The notes under the pieces: generated by a model | What the model was told of the DNA's origin: nothing | Databases searched by the model: none | Seen by the model: the letters and a program-made list of their open reading frames with translations, nothing else | Program-made: the position numbers and the translations under genes | Assembly (NCBI GenBank): GCA_004295565.1 | Contig: AP019416.1 | Span: 3,410,001 to 3,474,000, forward strand | DNA length: 64,000 nucleotides | Direction of reading: 5' to 3' | Origin: Vreelandella olivaria | GTDB lineage: Bacteria; Pseudomonadota; Gammaproteobacteria; Pseudomonadales; Halomonadaceae | Part shown: piece after piece, positions 38,119 through 50,023 of the stretch | Position numbering within the stretch: position 1 is the stretch's first letter | How the letters are laid out: every line of letters begins with the position of its first letter

Positions 38119-38933
38119 TTAAGCGGGCGCCGGGGAGCGACGCACATTGGCCAGCAATGGGCTGCCGGTATCGGGGTCGGTGAGCAGCGTGCACTCTACT
38201 TGATAGAGGGTTCGCACCAGATCAGGCGTCACCACCTGAGCGGGCGGCCCTTCCGCCACGATCTGCCCTTCGCTCATGGCGATAAGATGGTCGGCATAGC
38301 GGCAGGCGCTGGCGAGATCGTGGAGCACCATCACCACGGTGCGGCCATGCTGGGCAGGTGCTTAACCAGTTCGAATACTTCGATCTGGTGGCCCAAATCC
38401 AGCGCTGAGGTGGGCTCATCTAGCAACAGCAGCGGAGTTTGTTGAGCAATAGTCATGGCAATCCAGGCACGCTGCCGCTGGCCACCGGAGAGCGCATCAA
38501 TCGGTCTGTCAGCGAGTTGTTCAAGCCCTGCCGCCGCCAGCGCGTGCTGCACCACGCACTGGTCTTCTGCCGACCACTGGCGCAGCCAGCCCTGGTGGGG
38601 CTGGCGACCAAAGCGAATCAGTTCGGTCACGGTGAGCCCTTCCGGCGCCACGGCCTCCTGGGGCAGTAGCGCCAGTTGGGTCGCCAGTTGACGGATGGGC
38701 AGGCGCTGAATATCGGCGCCGTCGAGCAATACCGCACCGCTGTCGGGTTTATGTAGCCGGGCAAGTCCGGCTAGCAGCGTTGATTTACCGCAGCCGTTGG
38801 GGCCCACAATGGCGGTGACTTGGCCGCTGGGCAGGCTGATATCCAAACCATCAATCACCTGCCGAGCGCCATAACTCATGCCGAGCGACTGGGTGGCAAG
38901 AGAAGGCATCGCGGGTGTTGTCGATTGGCTCAT
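38119..38933 (-). CDS. Siderophore ABC transporter ATP-binding protein 2 (one frameshift)
   Basis: About 271 residues from ATG 38933, which overlaps the permease stop (ATGA). Walker [11 protein letters not shown]-loop [16 protein letters not shown], signature LSGGQRQR, Walker [16 protein letters not shown]-loop [18 protein letters not shown]. The frame changes near 38345. FhuC/FecE type and closely similar to the ATPase at 10419. Third cistron type of the import operon 42105-38119. Confidence 0.86.
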
Positions 38934-40086
38934 GTGAAGCTCCGTTGCGGACGCATTAATATCCAAAGTAACCAGGGCCCGCCAACCACGGCGGTAACGA
39001 TCCCCACCGGAATCTCGATCGGCGCCAGCAGCGTACGCCCGGCCAAGTCGGCAAGTACCATCACCAGCGCCCCTGCCAGGGTTGCCGCCAGCACCGGCAC
39101 ACTGCGCGAACTCGACATTGACCGAGCAATCTCGGGGCCAATCAACCCCACCATGCCCACCGGGCCTGCAACAGCCACCGCCAAACCGGTTAACGCGACA
39201 GATAACAGCAACACTTCCAATCGGCGCCGCTTGACGTTCACGCCTAACCCACTGGCGGTGGCATCCTTGAAACGCAGCAGTGTTAGCGAACGGGCTAACG
39301 CCATTGCCGTGGCCAGCCCTAAGGCCAGGCCGAGCATCAGTAATTGAAACGCCCCGCTGGGCGGGCATTGAGCGACCCCACTGTCCATGGGTAGGCGGCA
39401 TTGGCAGTGTCAATCGCCACTCGCGCCAGCATCAGTTGAGTCACCGCGCCAAACACCGCGCCCACGCCAATGCCCGCCACGATAAAACGATAGCCCTGGG
39501 TACCGCTGCCCGCAGCTAAACCAAAGGTGAGTACCGCGGCGGTCGTTGCCCCGGCTAGCGCCATGACGGGTGGTGCGATGGAAACACCTACACCCACGAT
39601 GGAGGCCACGGCAAAGGCCGTTGCGCCATTATCAATGCCGATAATCCCGGGTGTTGCCAAGCGATTGCGGGCCAGGGTTTGCATGAGGATACCGGCCAGT
39701 GCAAAGGCGGCCCCGGTGCTGCAGGCGGCGGCCAAGCGTGGCAAGCGCAGCTCTAACACCACAAAACTCGCCATCATATCCGCACTGCCCAACAGCGCCT
39801 GCAGCACCGCGGCGGGTGCGACCTTAACGCTGCCGAGACTTAGATAGAGAACGCTGGCGACTAGTAGCGCGGCAAACAGGCCCAGATTGACCGCCACCGC
39901 CCGCTGTTCAAACAGGATGCTATTCACACCCCGTTGACGTTGCCAGGCTAAGCGCCAGTACCCTTGAGGCGGCAAGACGGTGGCGTTTTCAGCCGAGACC
40001 GCTGGGGTCACATGAGAGAAAGGCATAGCAGCCGGTTTGCCCGTTGAGACAGTCATTGATGAAGAAGACCTGGATGCGGTTTTCAT
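38930..40086 (-). CDS. FecCD-family siderophore permease B (one frameshift)
   Basis: About 385 residues starting at ATG 40086. An N-terminal cytoplasmic extension of about 50 residues precedes the membrane part: [60 protein letters not shown], then after a frameshift near 39362 [40 protein letters not shown] and [18 protein letters not shown]. It pairs with permease A just upstream; the two start/stop sites are within 12 bases. Downstream it overlaps the ATPase. Confidence 0.83.
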
Positions 40087-40094
40087 AAACCCAC

Positions 40095-41064
40095 TTATAA
40101 CATCGGGAGGCGGCGTGCACGCACGACGGCGACTAAGACGGGGGCGCCACAGAGCGCAGTAAGCACGCCCAGGGGGGAGTTCTGAAGGCGCCACCACCAG
40201 GCGGGAAATGATATCGGCGGAGATTACCATCAGCGGCCCGATGGGCAGGCAAAACAGCAGCGTGCGACGAATATCCGGCCCGGCAAACGCACGAGCCACA
40301 AAGGGCACCACCAATCCCACAAAGGCAATCGGCCCGGCGATGGCGGTAGCAGCGCCCACCAAAAAGCGCCACGCAGGCGACGACCAGCCAGCGGATCAGG
40401 TTGGGGTGGTGCCCCAGCCCCGAAGCAACCCGCTCGCCTAGAGCTAACGCAGCTAATGGCCGGGCAATCAGTGCAACCATGACTGACGCCGCAAGCATAC
40501 TGGGCAGCACGGCAAGCAGGTCATCCAAGCGGCGTCCCGCCAAACTGCCAATCACCCAGAAGCGTATTTCATCGGCGGCGCGCTGGTCGTAAAGCAGTAT
40601 CAGGGAGGTTAATGACGCCAGCAGGCTCGAAAACGCGGCACCCGCTAGCACCAGCCGAATAGGGTCATTTCCCACGCCACGAAAGCGCGCCACGCTCAAT
40701 ACGCAGACACAGCCCACCAAGGCGCCGAGTTGTGCGACTGAAATGCGCAGAGTGGCGGCGCTGGCCCCCAGAACCAAGGCCAGCGCCACGGCAAACGCCG
40801 CCCCGCGCTAACCCCTAAAAGCCCCGGTTCGGCCAGGGGATTGCGGGCCACCGCTTGTAATAGTGCCCCTGCTACCCCCAGCGCCATGCCCACCGCAATG
40901 CCAATTAAAGTACGCGGGGCACGCAGCTCCCAGACGATAAAACTCGCCTCGCTGTCCTGCGCGCCGCCTAGTAGCGCCACTACCCGCAGCGGGCCAACAC
41001 TGCCTGCCCCCATCAATAAACTAACGACACTCACCGCCACAAGGGCGGTGAGTAGTAACAGCAT
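40095..41064 (-). CDS. FecCD-family siderophore permease A (three frameshifts)
   Basis: About 324 residues ending RARRLPML. Family blocks lie in changing frames: ELRAPRTLIGIAVGMALGVA, LQAVARNPLAEPGLLGVSAG, then RLVLAGAAFSSLLASLTSLI and ADEIRFWVIGSLAGRRLDDL, then AIAGPIAFVGLVVPFVARAF and PSELPLGVLTALCGAP. Breaks are near 40803, 40365 and 40165. First permease after the binding protein; ATG 41064 is chosen as the first in-frame ATG, 56 bases after the binding-protein stop. Confidence 0.8.
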
Positions 41065-41119
41065 TAACGTACGAGGGCTGGAACGCCTGGCGACTCCAGG
41101 CGTTGCAAAACGAGAACCG

Positions 41120-42105
41120 TCACGGCAACAGCGCAGCCTCTATATCATCAAGAATGGCTTGCGCGGCCAGTGGGCCATTGGCACTGCTCCACAGCTGGCC
41201 ATTCACTGGCACCACCTGCTCTCGCTGAACCACGTTAAGGCGAGTGAACGCAGGGCTCTGTTTAGCGGCGTCCAAGGCTTGTTGACCATCTTCATTGAGG
41301 GTTGCCAGGAATAGCCAGTCGCCATCTACTTGGGCAAGGTTTTCCAGGCTGAGCACATCGCTGTGTACGCCCCGCTCGCCAATCAGATCTGCACCTTGTA
41401 CATCCAGGCCAACCCGATCCAGCAGCCCAGTGGCAATCAGGTTTTCCGACATTACCATCGGGCCACCCGGCATCCAGCGCACTAAAAGGCGGTGCCGCTT
41501 ACATCGGCAGCGGCTAACGCTTCAGCCAGTTCTGCGGTGCGTTGATCTACCGCGGCAATAGCTTCTTCAATCGCGTCTTTACGGTTTAACGCTTCGCCGT
41601 AAAGTCGCGCCTCAGCTTCCCAGTTATCCGCGGCTAACGGCTGGGTATGCGGCACAACGGTTGGCGCAATACGTGAAAGCAGTTGGTACTGCTCATCGGA
41701 AAGCTGGGCGGGCGCCAAAATCAGATCCGGCTGCTGCGCCAGCACGGCTTCAATATTGATTTCCCTGACAACGCCCATAATGGCGGGACGATCATCGCCC
41801 AAATGGGCTTCCACATACTCGGCGACGTTATCGCCACCGCGTGTGGTGACGGCGCCTAATGGCGTAATGCCGGCCGCTAGGGCAGCATCCAGCGCGCCTT
41901 CGTAAAGGGTCACAACCCGCTCAGGGGTTCCCTCCACCTCTACGTCGCCAAAGGCGGTATCCAGCGTGCGCGCTTGCGCGGTGCCTGCCACTAAAGCGCT
42001 TAGCAGAACGCTGACCACACCTAAACGCGCACCTTTAGTGAGGGTAGCTGTCATTGAGGCCGTTTTATCCAGCGCCGTTTTCACCAGCACAGTTTTAACA
42101 AACAT
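41120..42105 (-). CDS. Iron-siderophore binding protein 2 (one frameshift)
   Basis: About 328 residues when joined near 41488. The N-terminus has imperfect KTVL/KTAL/KTAS repeats and then the signal core LGVVSVLLSALVAGTAQA. Mature blocks PERVVTLYEGALDAALAAGI, NIEAVLAQQPDLILAPAQLS and APTVVPHTQPLAADNWEAEA, and after the break NLAQVDGDWLFLATLNEDGQ. The VTLYxGAxDxAxAxGxTPxG motif is shared with the binding protein at 4908, so the two are paralogues. First gene of the operon binding protein-permease A-permease B-ATPase; a Fur-like site lies just upstream. Confidence 0.84.
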
Positions 42106-42134
42106 AAGTTTCTCTCGGTGCGATACATTTCAAC

Positions 42135-42152
42135 GGATAATAACGATTCTCA
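42135..42152. promoter_or_regulatory. Fur-like site for the import operon
   Basis: GGATAATAACGATTCTCA, 30 bases upstream of the binding-protein start on the minus strand, contains GATAAT and a weaker inverse half. Confidence 0.45.
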
Positions 42153-42314
42153 AAAACACTTGCACTACTATTCCTGGGAATAGCGTGTTCCATTTTGTGC
42201 AACCCTTCCACCCCACCCTGCGCCGCACGCATGTTTCAGTTTGCGCAACGCAACGTTCCATGATCGTACCCTCGCGTTTGGGAACTTTTCTTTTAGACTC
42301 TCGCCCCTATTTGA

Positions 42315-42343
42315 CAATTAGTATCATTAGCTAATAATTATCG
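42315..42343. promoter_or_regulatory. Fur-like site for the receptor at 42361
   Basis: The stretch around ATTAGTATCATTAGCTAATA and AATTATCG contains several ATTAT/ATTAG hexamers in both directions, directly upstream of the SD AAGGGG of the receptor gene. Confidence 0.5.
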
Positions 42344-42360
42344 TCACCAAGGGGAATGAC

Positions 42361-44490
42361 ATGCCACGCTTTACCCGCTCTGTTCTCGCTAGCGCCGTCA
42401 CACTCGCTGTTTCTGCAGGCACCGCCTCCGCCCAAGAGGGCCAACAGCTGGACAACATCGTTGTCTCGGCCAGCGGTTTTGAACAGGCAATGGTCGACGC
42501 CCCAGCCAGCATCTCAGTGATCTCCCGCGAGGAGCTTTCGCGTAAACGGGTTACCAGCATTGCCGATGCCTTGCGCGATGTTGAAGGGGTCGATGTGGGT
42601 GGGTCGGTAGGCAAAACCGGTGGTCGCAACATTAGTATCCGTGGCATGCCCAGCGACTATACGCTGATCCTGATTGATGGCCGCCGTCAAAACGCAGCGG
42701 GCAGCGTAACCCCAATGGCTTTGGTGAAACCTCCACCAGCTTCTTTCCACCCATTTCCAGCATTGAGCGCATTGAGGTGATTCGTGGGCCGATGTCGACA
42801 CTGTATGGCTCTGACGCCATGGGCGGTGTCATCAATATTATTACCCGCCGGGTTGGCCGTGAGTGGACAGGCTCTATTGGGGTCGAGAATACCTTTAACG
42901 AAGATCGCGATTTTGGCGACCGTCGCGAGATCAATCTGTATACCAGTGGCCCCCTGATCGAAGATACTCTGGGCCTTCAACTGCGCGGTCGGGTTTATGA
43001 GCGCGACGCTTCCGAGCTTACCTATACCGATAACAACGGTGAACCTGTCGAAGTCGACCAGCGCGGCCCTAGCCCAGTGGAAGGCGATACCTACAGCCTG
43101 GGTGGCAAGCTAACTTGGACACCCACTGACAGCCATGATCTATGGCTGGATGGTGAAGTGAGCCGCCAACGCTACGACAACGATGAATGCCAGCTAGGCA
43201 CCCTGGATGGCCGCACTCGTAGCTGTGCGCCCGACCCTGGAAACGCCAATGGCTATGCGGATGAGCTCCGCTTTGAGCGCGAGCAAATCGCCCTTGGCCA
43301 CACCGGCCGTTTTGCCTCGGGCACCCTGGAATCCAGCCTGATGCGCAACACCACCGAAACCAAAGGCCGCACCATCCCTGGTGATACGGGCGTCGCGTAT
43401 GAAGGTTTTCCCAGCATTGTCGGCGGTGCCCCGCGGGAGCTTGAAACCACTAATACCGTGCTCGACAGCAAGTTCATCATGCCGCTAGACAATCACATTG
43501 CCACCGTGGGTATGCAGTGGTGGGATGCGGAGCTTGACGATGGCTTGGCCGGTGAAACCTTTGAGCAGACTACCTGGTCGCTGTTTGCGGAAGATGAGTG
43601 GCTGCTACGGGACGATTTAGCGCTAACCCTGGGCGGCCGCTACGATCACCACGATGCCTTCGGCAGCCAGTTTAGCCCGCGCGGCTACTTGGTGTGGAAC
43701 ACGACGCCCAACTGGACACTCAAAGGTGGCGTAAGCCGCGGCTATAAAACGCCCACGCTTAATGACCTGCATGACGGCATTAACGGGGTAACCGGTCAGG
43801 GCACAATACTCACGATTGGTAACCCGGATCTTGAGCCGGAAACCAGCACCAGCAGCGAGATCGGTGCGCATTACGATAACCAACAGGGTTTCACTGCCAG
43901 CGCCACGCTGTTCCACAACCAGTTTGACGATAAGATTGCCAGCGGCAGCGATATACTGGTGGAAAACGACCCGCTGATTCCTGACGGCCTTTACAGCCAA
44001 CAGGTCAACGTCGACGAGGCGATCACCCAGGGGTGGAACTCTCTACCGGCTACCAATTCGCCCCTGATTGGCGCATTAATGCCAACTACACCTACACCGA
44101 TAGCGAACAGAAGAGTGGCGATAACAAGGGCGAGCCGCTGACGGATACCCCGGAACACGCCATTAACGCCACCCTGCGCTGGCAGACAACGGCAAAGCTG
44201 TATACCTGGCTCTCTGCAGAGTACCGCAGCGAACGCTACCGTAACCGCGAAAGCGTCCGCGGCGCCCCTCGTTTGATGACCTGGGCGACTTTAAAGCCTA
44301 TTCGCTGTTTCACTTGGGCGGTAATTACGCGGTCACCGATCAGCTTAATCTGAGCGCGACTATCTTCAACCTGTTTGACAAAGACTTTGTCGACTACCGC
44401 GCTTACGGCGATGGCACCCGCTTTGGCAACGTGTACGCCAATAGTGAAGAGGGTCGCCGTCTTTGGCTCTCCGCCCGCTACGAGTTCTAA
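42361..44490 (+). CDS. TonB-dependent receptor, catecholate/vitamin type (three frameshifts)
   Basis: About 710 residues. Signal peptide (SVLASAVTLAVSAGTASAQ), TonB-box-like DNIVVSASGFEQ, plug with PASISVISREELSRKRVTSI, SIRGMPSDYTLILIDGRRQN and RIEVIRGPMSTLYGSDAMGG, and a barrel ending RLWLSARYEF. FepA/CirA-type architecture. Breaks lie near 42722, 44036 and 44270, all joining conserved blocks (ANYTYTDSEQKSGDNKGEPL; LFHLGGNYAVTDQLNLSATI). SD AAGGGG is 7 bases before the ATG. Divergent from the import operon and convergent with a paralogue at 44654. Confidence 0.87.
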
Positions 44491-44528
44491 TCGGTTTCAG
44501 CTCGCTACTGTTTCGATGCTCACCTTCT

Positions 44529-44555
44529 GCCCCAGCCATGCGCTGGGGCTTTTTT
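44529..44555 (+). terminator. Intrinsic terminator
   Basis: GCCCCAGC (44529-44536) pairs with GCTGGGGC (44542-44549), followed by six T. It lies 39 bases after the receptor stop. Confidence 0.85.
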
Positions 44556-44588
44556 ATTTCTTTCCCACTCCCCCCTTTCCTAAGCAGC

Positions 44589-44617
44589 AAAAAAAGCGGC
44601 TATCGTTGGATAGCCGC
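44589..44617 (-). terminator. Intrinsic terminator of the convergent receptor
   Basis: GCGGCTATC (44596-44604) and GATAGCCGC (44609-44617) form a perfect 9-bp stem; read on the minus strand it is followed by seven T. Confidence 0.85.
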
Positions 44618-44653
44618 TGCTATGGTGGTGCCTTTATAACCGGCAACTAGCGC

Positions 44654-46617
44654 TTAGAAGGCAACGTTGAGGCCTAGCCAAACCCGACGACCATCTTCCA
44701 CATAGCCGTACTCGTCATAGTTGATCGTTTCGTCGAACAGGTTGTAGATGCCCGCGTTCAGTTGAGTACTTTCGTTCAACTGGTAGCCAACGCCTGCATC
44801 TACAAAGGTGTAGGAAGGAGCCACAATGGCACTGCTCGAAGGGCCGGTAGTCGGCTGACTCTCTTCGCCGCGGTAAGTGACTTTTGTCCATTGACTCAAC
44901 TTGGCAGAGACTTGCCAATCCAGCGAAGCGGATACCTGGTGCTTAGGCAGCTGTGTTAACGGCTCGCCGGCATACTCACCGCTTTTTGCTCGCTATCGGT
45001 ATAGGTGTAGCTGGCCGTTAGCTCAACGGTATCGGTTAACGGCGCAGCCACACTCGCCTCTACGCCCTGAGTCACCGCTTCATCAACGTTAACGCGATAA
45101 GTCGGGTCGCTGCCAAACTGGTTAGCGCCGTCCGTACAGATATCGATGGGACAAGCGATGCGGGTAATTTTATCGTCAAAGTCGTTATGGAATAGCGTGA
45201 CGCTGCCATTTAAGCCACTGTTATTGGCATAAAGCAGGGCCAGCTCCTTATTGAGCGAGGTTTCTGGCTCAAGATCAGGGTTACCGTAGATATTGCCCCC
45301 ACGGCTGACCTGCCCCCAGTCGGGGGTGATCTCGCGCAGGTTCGGCGCTCTATAACCGGTCGAAACACCACCTTTCAGCGTCCAGTCAGGCGTCATATTC
45401 CACACGCTGTAAAGCCGCGGGCTAAGGTGGCTGCCGTAGTTATCGTCGTCATCAATACGCAACCCGCCGGTCAGGGCCCAGGCGTCAGTGAGCATCCACT
45501 CATCTTCCACAAAGAGGGCCCACTGGCTATTCTCAATCTCACTACGATCAGAGCCAGGCAACTGATTTGTCGTACTGTCGTCAAGCGACTCCTCTTCGTA
45601 GCTAGCGCCGACCGTCAACATATGCATGCCTAGCGGAATGACCGCGCTGGTTTTAGCGGTGGTGTTGGTGATTTCAATATCCCGCGATTTGTTTTCACTA
45701 CTTTCACGCTGCAGATAGGTTTCGCTGGTGCCCCACTCGAAGCGCCCGCTGTGTGTCACCGCGACATGCTGGTGGGTAAACTCATTAAAGCTATCGGAGC
45801 AGCCGCCGCGACAGCCCTCTGATGGCGCTGAGTTGCCCATCAGCGACTGGCGGTCTTGCTCGGTAATGCCGGCTTCAAACGTAAGGTCGTGATTCTCGGT
45901 TGCCGCCAGGCTTAGCCGTGCAGTCAGACTTTGCAGGCTTTTATCTTCGTAGCCGTTGAGGATATTGTCTTCATCGCGCTGCGAGGCACGGCCATAGAGC
46001 TGAAGACCTAAACGATCCCCTACCAGCGGGCCGCTGAGGTAAAAATTGGCTTGGCGACTGTCGCCGGAGTCGCTGTCTTCCTGAAGCACGGTGTCGAGTT
46101 GCACATTGCCGTGCCACTGCTGAGCCACCTTGCGGGTAATCACATTGATCACCCCACCAATGGCGTCAGAGCCGTAGAGCGTCGACATGGGGCCGCGCAC
46201 TACCTCTATACGTTCGATGGCCTGTAGCGGCGGCAGCCAGTCTTGCTCAAAACCTGCATCGCCATTGGGGCGAGACTCGCGGGAATTCTGCGGGCGACCA
46301 TCGACCAGCATCAGGGTGTACTGGGAGGGCATGCCGCGAATGGAGATATCCTGGCCGTTATCCCCTCTCCCGCCGCCGGTGACAATCACACCGGGCACAT
46401 CGCGCAGCGCATCGGTAACACTCTGATAGTGGCCTTGCTCCAACTCTTCCCGGGAAACCACGCTGATAGAGGCAGGTGCATTGGTAATCTGCTGTTCAAA
46501 ACCTGACGCGGTTACCACCATATCGTCTAAGCGGGGCGCATCTTGTGCCCATAGAGCACTACTGGCAAGCGAAGAGATAGCGCTGGCCAGCAGCGTACGG
46601 CGCAAACAGGGAGACAT
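44654..46617 (-). CDS. TonB-dependent receptor, paralogue of the gene at 42361 (one frameshift)
   Basis: About 654 residues from ATG 46617 (AAGGA seven bases upstream). Signal peptide (TLLASAISSLASSALWA), DDMVVTASGFEQQITNAPAS, SIRGMPSQYTLMLVDGRPQN and RIEVVRGPMSTLYGSDAIGG; the barrel ends RRVWLGLNVAF. The frame breaks near 44980, where YTYTDSEQKA continues into the C-terminal strands. The plug is nearly superimposable on that of the neighbour, but the barrel loops differ, including a Cys pair near EGCRGGCSD. This suggests a related ligand with a different shape. A LysR gene is divergent from it. Confidence 0.87.
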
Positions 46618-46680
46618 AACTTGGTCCTTCATAGTGTTTGAGAAGTGTGTAAGCAATGTGGATAAGCATCCGCTCTATTA

Positions 46681-46705
46681 AATGCGAATTATTAGCATTA
46701 GTATT
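46681..46705. promoter_or_regulatory. Fur-like site upstream of the receptor
   Basis: AATGCGAATTATTAGCATTA with GTATT is an AT-rich imperfect palindrome (GCGAATTATTAGCATTAG) 64 bases upstream of the receptor start, in the region shared with the divergent LysR gene. Confidence 0.45.
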
Positions 46706-46830
46706 TTTACACTCTTTGCACACCGGGGTGAGACGGTACGTTCAACATACCGGAACACAAATGCCTATTATTTCCATTCGCACCGAAAAATGGCACAATC
46801 AGCCTTCTCCCTTTTCCCGTGGGCCTGACC

Positions 46831-47745
46831 ATGTATGACTTTGACGAACTGACCGCCTTTGCCGATGTGATGACCACGGGCAGTTTGACACGCAGTGCTC
46901 AGAAGCTCGGATTAGCCAAATCGACCCTTAGCCGCCGCATCAGCCAGCTTGAAGCCCGGCTTAACCAGCCGCTGCTACGGCGCCAGGCAAACCGCTTAAT
47001 TCCCACTGAAGCGGGGCTGCTGTTTCACAACTACTGCACCGAGCTTTTGGCAATGGCGGCGCATAGCCAGGAAGCTCTGGCTGAGCTGCGCGAGGAGATT
47101 AGCGGCGAAATCACCCTTGAAGTGCACGGTGCCCTGGCCCGCAGCTGGTTAGCCAGTGCCATTGATGCGTTCTTAAATCGCCACCCTAAAGTAGAGCTAA
47201 CGCTACACACCAGGGAAACGCCGCCCACTAAAATGCACAGCAATAGCGTGCATGTCTGGCTTGGGCCGACTCATGAGTGCGGGCTAAACCAGGAGCGCCT
47301 GGGCCACCTATCCCGCGGGCTTTATGCTAGCCCACGCTATTTAGCAGCGGCTGGCACGCCGCACCATCCTGATGAGCTAAACCAACACGCCTGGATAGAC
47401 CTGTTGGGCACGGCTTCTGACGGGCTACTGCTCACTCATCCAGAGCATGGCGAATACACCTTTAACCCGCCCCGTTCACGGCTGCGGGTTGATCTCACTA
47501 CCCTGCATATAGATGCCATTGCGCGCAGCCAGGGTATCGGCTTGCTCTCACACTGGTTAACCGCAAAACGCGAACAGCATCATCCAGGCGAGCTGATTAA
47601 CTGCCTGGCCGGCTGGGAGCCGGTGCCACTCCCTATCACGCTGCTCTATGCTTACGGTCACCAGACCCGCCGTACCCACGCCCTGTTAGAGTTTTTACGT
47701 AGCCAAGTTCCTACACCTTGGCGCATGCCAGCCGCGACGGTGTAG
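46831..47745 (+). CDS. LysR-family transcriptional regulator
   Basis: 304 residues from ATG 46831 (a GTG at 46819 is in frame). The N-terminal winged HTH is FDELTAFADVMTTGSLTRSA, QKLGLAKSTLSRRISQLEAR and LNQPLLRRQANRLIPTEAG. The effector domain follows from about residue 90 (GEITLEVHGALARSWLASAI). It is divergent from the TonB receptor and upstream of an AEC carrier, either of which may be its target. Effector unknown. Confidence 0.88.
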   Translation: MYDFDELTAFADVMTTGSLTRSAQKLGLAKSTLSRRISQLEARLNQPLLRRQANRLIPTEAGLLFHNYCTELLAMAAHSQEALAELREEISGEITLEVHGALARSWLASAIDAFLNRHPKVELTLHTRETPPTKMHSNSVHVWLGPTHECGLNQERLGHLSRGLYASPRYLAAAGTPHHPDELNQHAWIDLLGTASDGLLLTHPEHGEYTFNPPRSRLRVDLTTLHIDAIARSQGIGLLSHWLTAKREQHHPGELINCLAGWEPVPLPITLLYAYGHQTRRTHALLEFLRSQVPTPWRMPAATV

Positions 47746-47823
47746 GTTAATTCGAGTGTTTGCCTTGCCAGTTAGCCCGCTTATTAACGACAATGGGCGG
47801 CTCACGATTGCCAAGGACAGCCA

Positions 47824-48698
47824 ATGCTTGCCGAACTTTTTGCCGTCATGGCGCCCGTGCTGGCTGGTGCAGGGCTCGGCTACCTGTGGGTACGCTTAGG
47901 ACACCCCTATCCGGTCGACTTTATTACCCGGCTGGTATTTAACATTGGTACGCCCTCACTGGTATTGGCCTCTCTTGCGGGCGCTGACATTGATGCCACC
48001 ACCTTTGGCCAAACCATGCTGGCCGCCGCGTTAGTGATCCTCACCATGGGGGCCGCGACTTTTTGGTGGCAAAACTGTTGCGCCGTAGCTGGCGGGTTTT
48101 ACTTGCCCCCATGATGTACCCCAATACCGGCAACATGGGCTTACCTGTGGTGCTCTATGCCTTTGGTAGTGCTGGGTTTGCCTACGGCATTACGGTGATG
48201 GTGACCGTATCGCTGTTTCAGTTCACCTTAGGTGCCGTACTGAATAGCCAGGGCAACCCGCTAAAAACCCTTGTCAAAACCCCCACGGTGTACGCCATCG
48301 CCATCTCCATGGCGCTACTGCTGACAGACACTGCCCTGCCGCCCTGGTTGGCCAATACGGTGGACTTGATGTCAGGGTTCACGGTACCGCTCATGCTCAT
48401 TACTCTGGGCGTATCACTGGCCAGCATTCAGGTGAAGAATCTGCGCTCAGGGCTAGGGTTTAGCCTGGTGCGAGTGCCGCTCGCCGCCGGTGTCGCCTGG
48501 CTGATCGCTGGCTGGGTGGGCCTTCCACCTCTGGCGCAAAGCATTTTAGTACTGCAAATGTGCATGCCGGTCGCGGTCTTCAACTATCTCTTTGCGCAGC
48601 GTGCTCAACGCGAACCCGTCTATGTGGCCAGCCTGGTCTTCTGCTCAACGTTGTTAGCACTGTTTTACCTGCCAGTGCTACTTGCCCTGCTGATGTAA
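47824..48698 (+). CDS. AEC-family (auxin-efflux-carrier-like) transporter (one frameshift)
   Basis: About 291 residues with ten helices. N-terminal AELFAVMAPVLAGAGLGYLW, then FNIGTPSLVLASLAGADID; after the break PMMYPNTGNMGLPVVLYAFG (the conserved NxGNxGLP motif), TVPLMLITLGVSLASIQVKN and QMCMPVAVFNYLFAQRAQRE. The frame changes near 48060 where a T5 run should be T6 (ATFLVAKLLRRSW). AEC carriers move organic acids such as malate or malonate; substrate undetermined. Confidence 0.85.
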
Positions 48699-48781
48699 TA
48701 GTGGAACCCCCACGTGGCGATAGGGTCACTGCTAGACTACTGGCAAGGATGCCAATGATTAATTTCACCAGAGGGCACGCT

Positions 48782-49970
48782 ATGCTTTATATGAACAACA
48801 GCCATCCTACCCGTCTGAACCCGACGGTTTTGGCTGGGATCAGTGGGTTAGTGCTGGCGAGCGCTATCAACACGGCAGAGGCGGAAACTATTCAGGAATC
48901 ACTGGAGACCGACCACCTGACGCTCTCCATTGAGCGCATTGCTGATGGGTTCGAGCACCCATGGGCGGTGGCGTTTCTACCCGATGGCCGCTACTTGGTG
49001 AGCGAACGCAGCGGGCAGCTGAAACTGGTCGACCCCGGAAGCGGTGAAGCCCATACGCTGGAAGGCATGCCGGAAGTGAGCACTCGGGGCCAGGGCGGCC
49101 TGTTAGATGTAGTTCTGCACCCCGATTTTGAAGGGGGGGAACGGCGGAGGCGACAACGACTGGATCTATTTCACCTGGAGTAAGCCCGACGGCAACAACA
49201 GCCGCTCGGCATTATCGCGGATAAAATGGCAAAATGACCGGCTGGGTGAGGTGGAGCACTTGTTTGAACAGGATCGTGCTTCTGGGCCTGGCCGCCACTA
49301 CGGCTCAAGGTTAGCGTGGTTGCCCGACGGCACCCTGCTGATGAGTATTGGTGACCGTGGCAGTGAACCACCCCGCGCCCAGGCAAGCGATGACCATGCA
49401 GGCTCCACCCTGCGCCTTACCGCAACGGGCGGCGTTCCAGATGACAACCCCTTTGTCGGCGATGACACCACGCTGGACGAAATTTACTCTATGGGTAATC
49501 GCAATATTCAGGGCATGACCGTGCTCAGTAACGGCGAAGCTTGGGCATCTGAGCACGGCCCCCGCACCGGCGACGAACTGAATCATATCGAAGCGGGCAA
49601 CAATTATGGCTGGCCAACTGTCAGCCAGGGCAATGATTACGCGACCAATGAGCCCATTGGCGAAGATTCGTTACCCGGCATGGAGGATCCCGTGTACCTC
49701 TTTGAAGGCCGCTTTGCCCCTGCCGGGCTTGCCGAAGTCACCAGTGAAGCCTTCGGCGAGTGGCAGGGCAGCTTATTAGCCGGTGGCTTAGGTAGCGAGA
49801 AACTGCTGCGTTTGCGCCTAGATGAGGGCCGGGTCGCCGAAGAGGAGCTGATTTTACAGGGTGAAGTAGGTCGTATTCGGGATGTGCGCCAAGGCCCTGA
49901 TGGCGCTATTTATCTGCTGACTGATGATCCACAGGGCGGCTTGTATCGCCTGGCGCCAACAGACCAGTAG
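48782..49970 (+). CDS. PQQ-dependent aldose sugar dehydrogenase, YliI-like (one frameshift)
   Basis: About 396 residues. Periplasmic six-bladed propeller of the soluble glucose dehydrogenase / YliI family: signal region (VLAGISGLVLASAINTAEA), then DGFEHPWAVAFLPDGRYLVS, STRGQGGLLDVVLHPDFEGG, and after the break WIYFTWSKPDGNNSRSALSR, MGNRNIQGMTVLSNGEAWAS and EHGPRTGDELNHIEAGNNYG. The break is at a G7 run (49132-49138). These enzymes oxidise aldoses with PQQ and Ca2+ and feed electrons to quinone. No PQQ synthesis genes are in the window. Confidence 0.84.
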
Positions 49971-50023
49971 CACGCCACTCATCCGCTGATACTAAACCGT
50001 ATTAACACCACCATGGATGCCCC

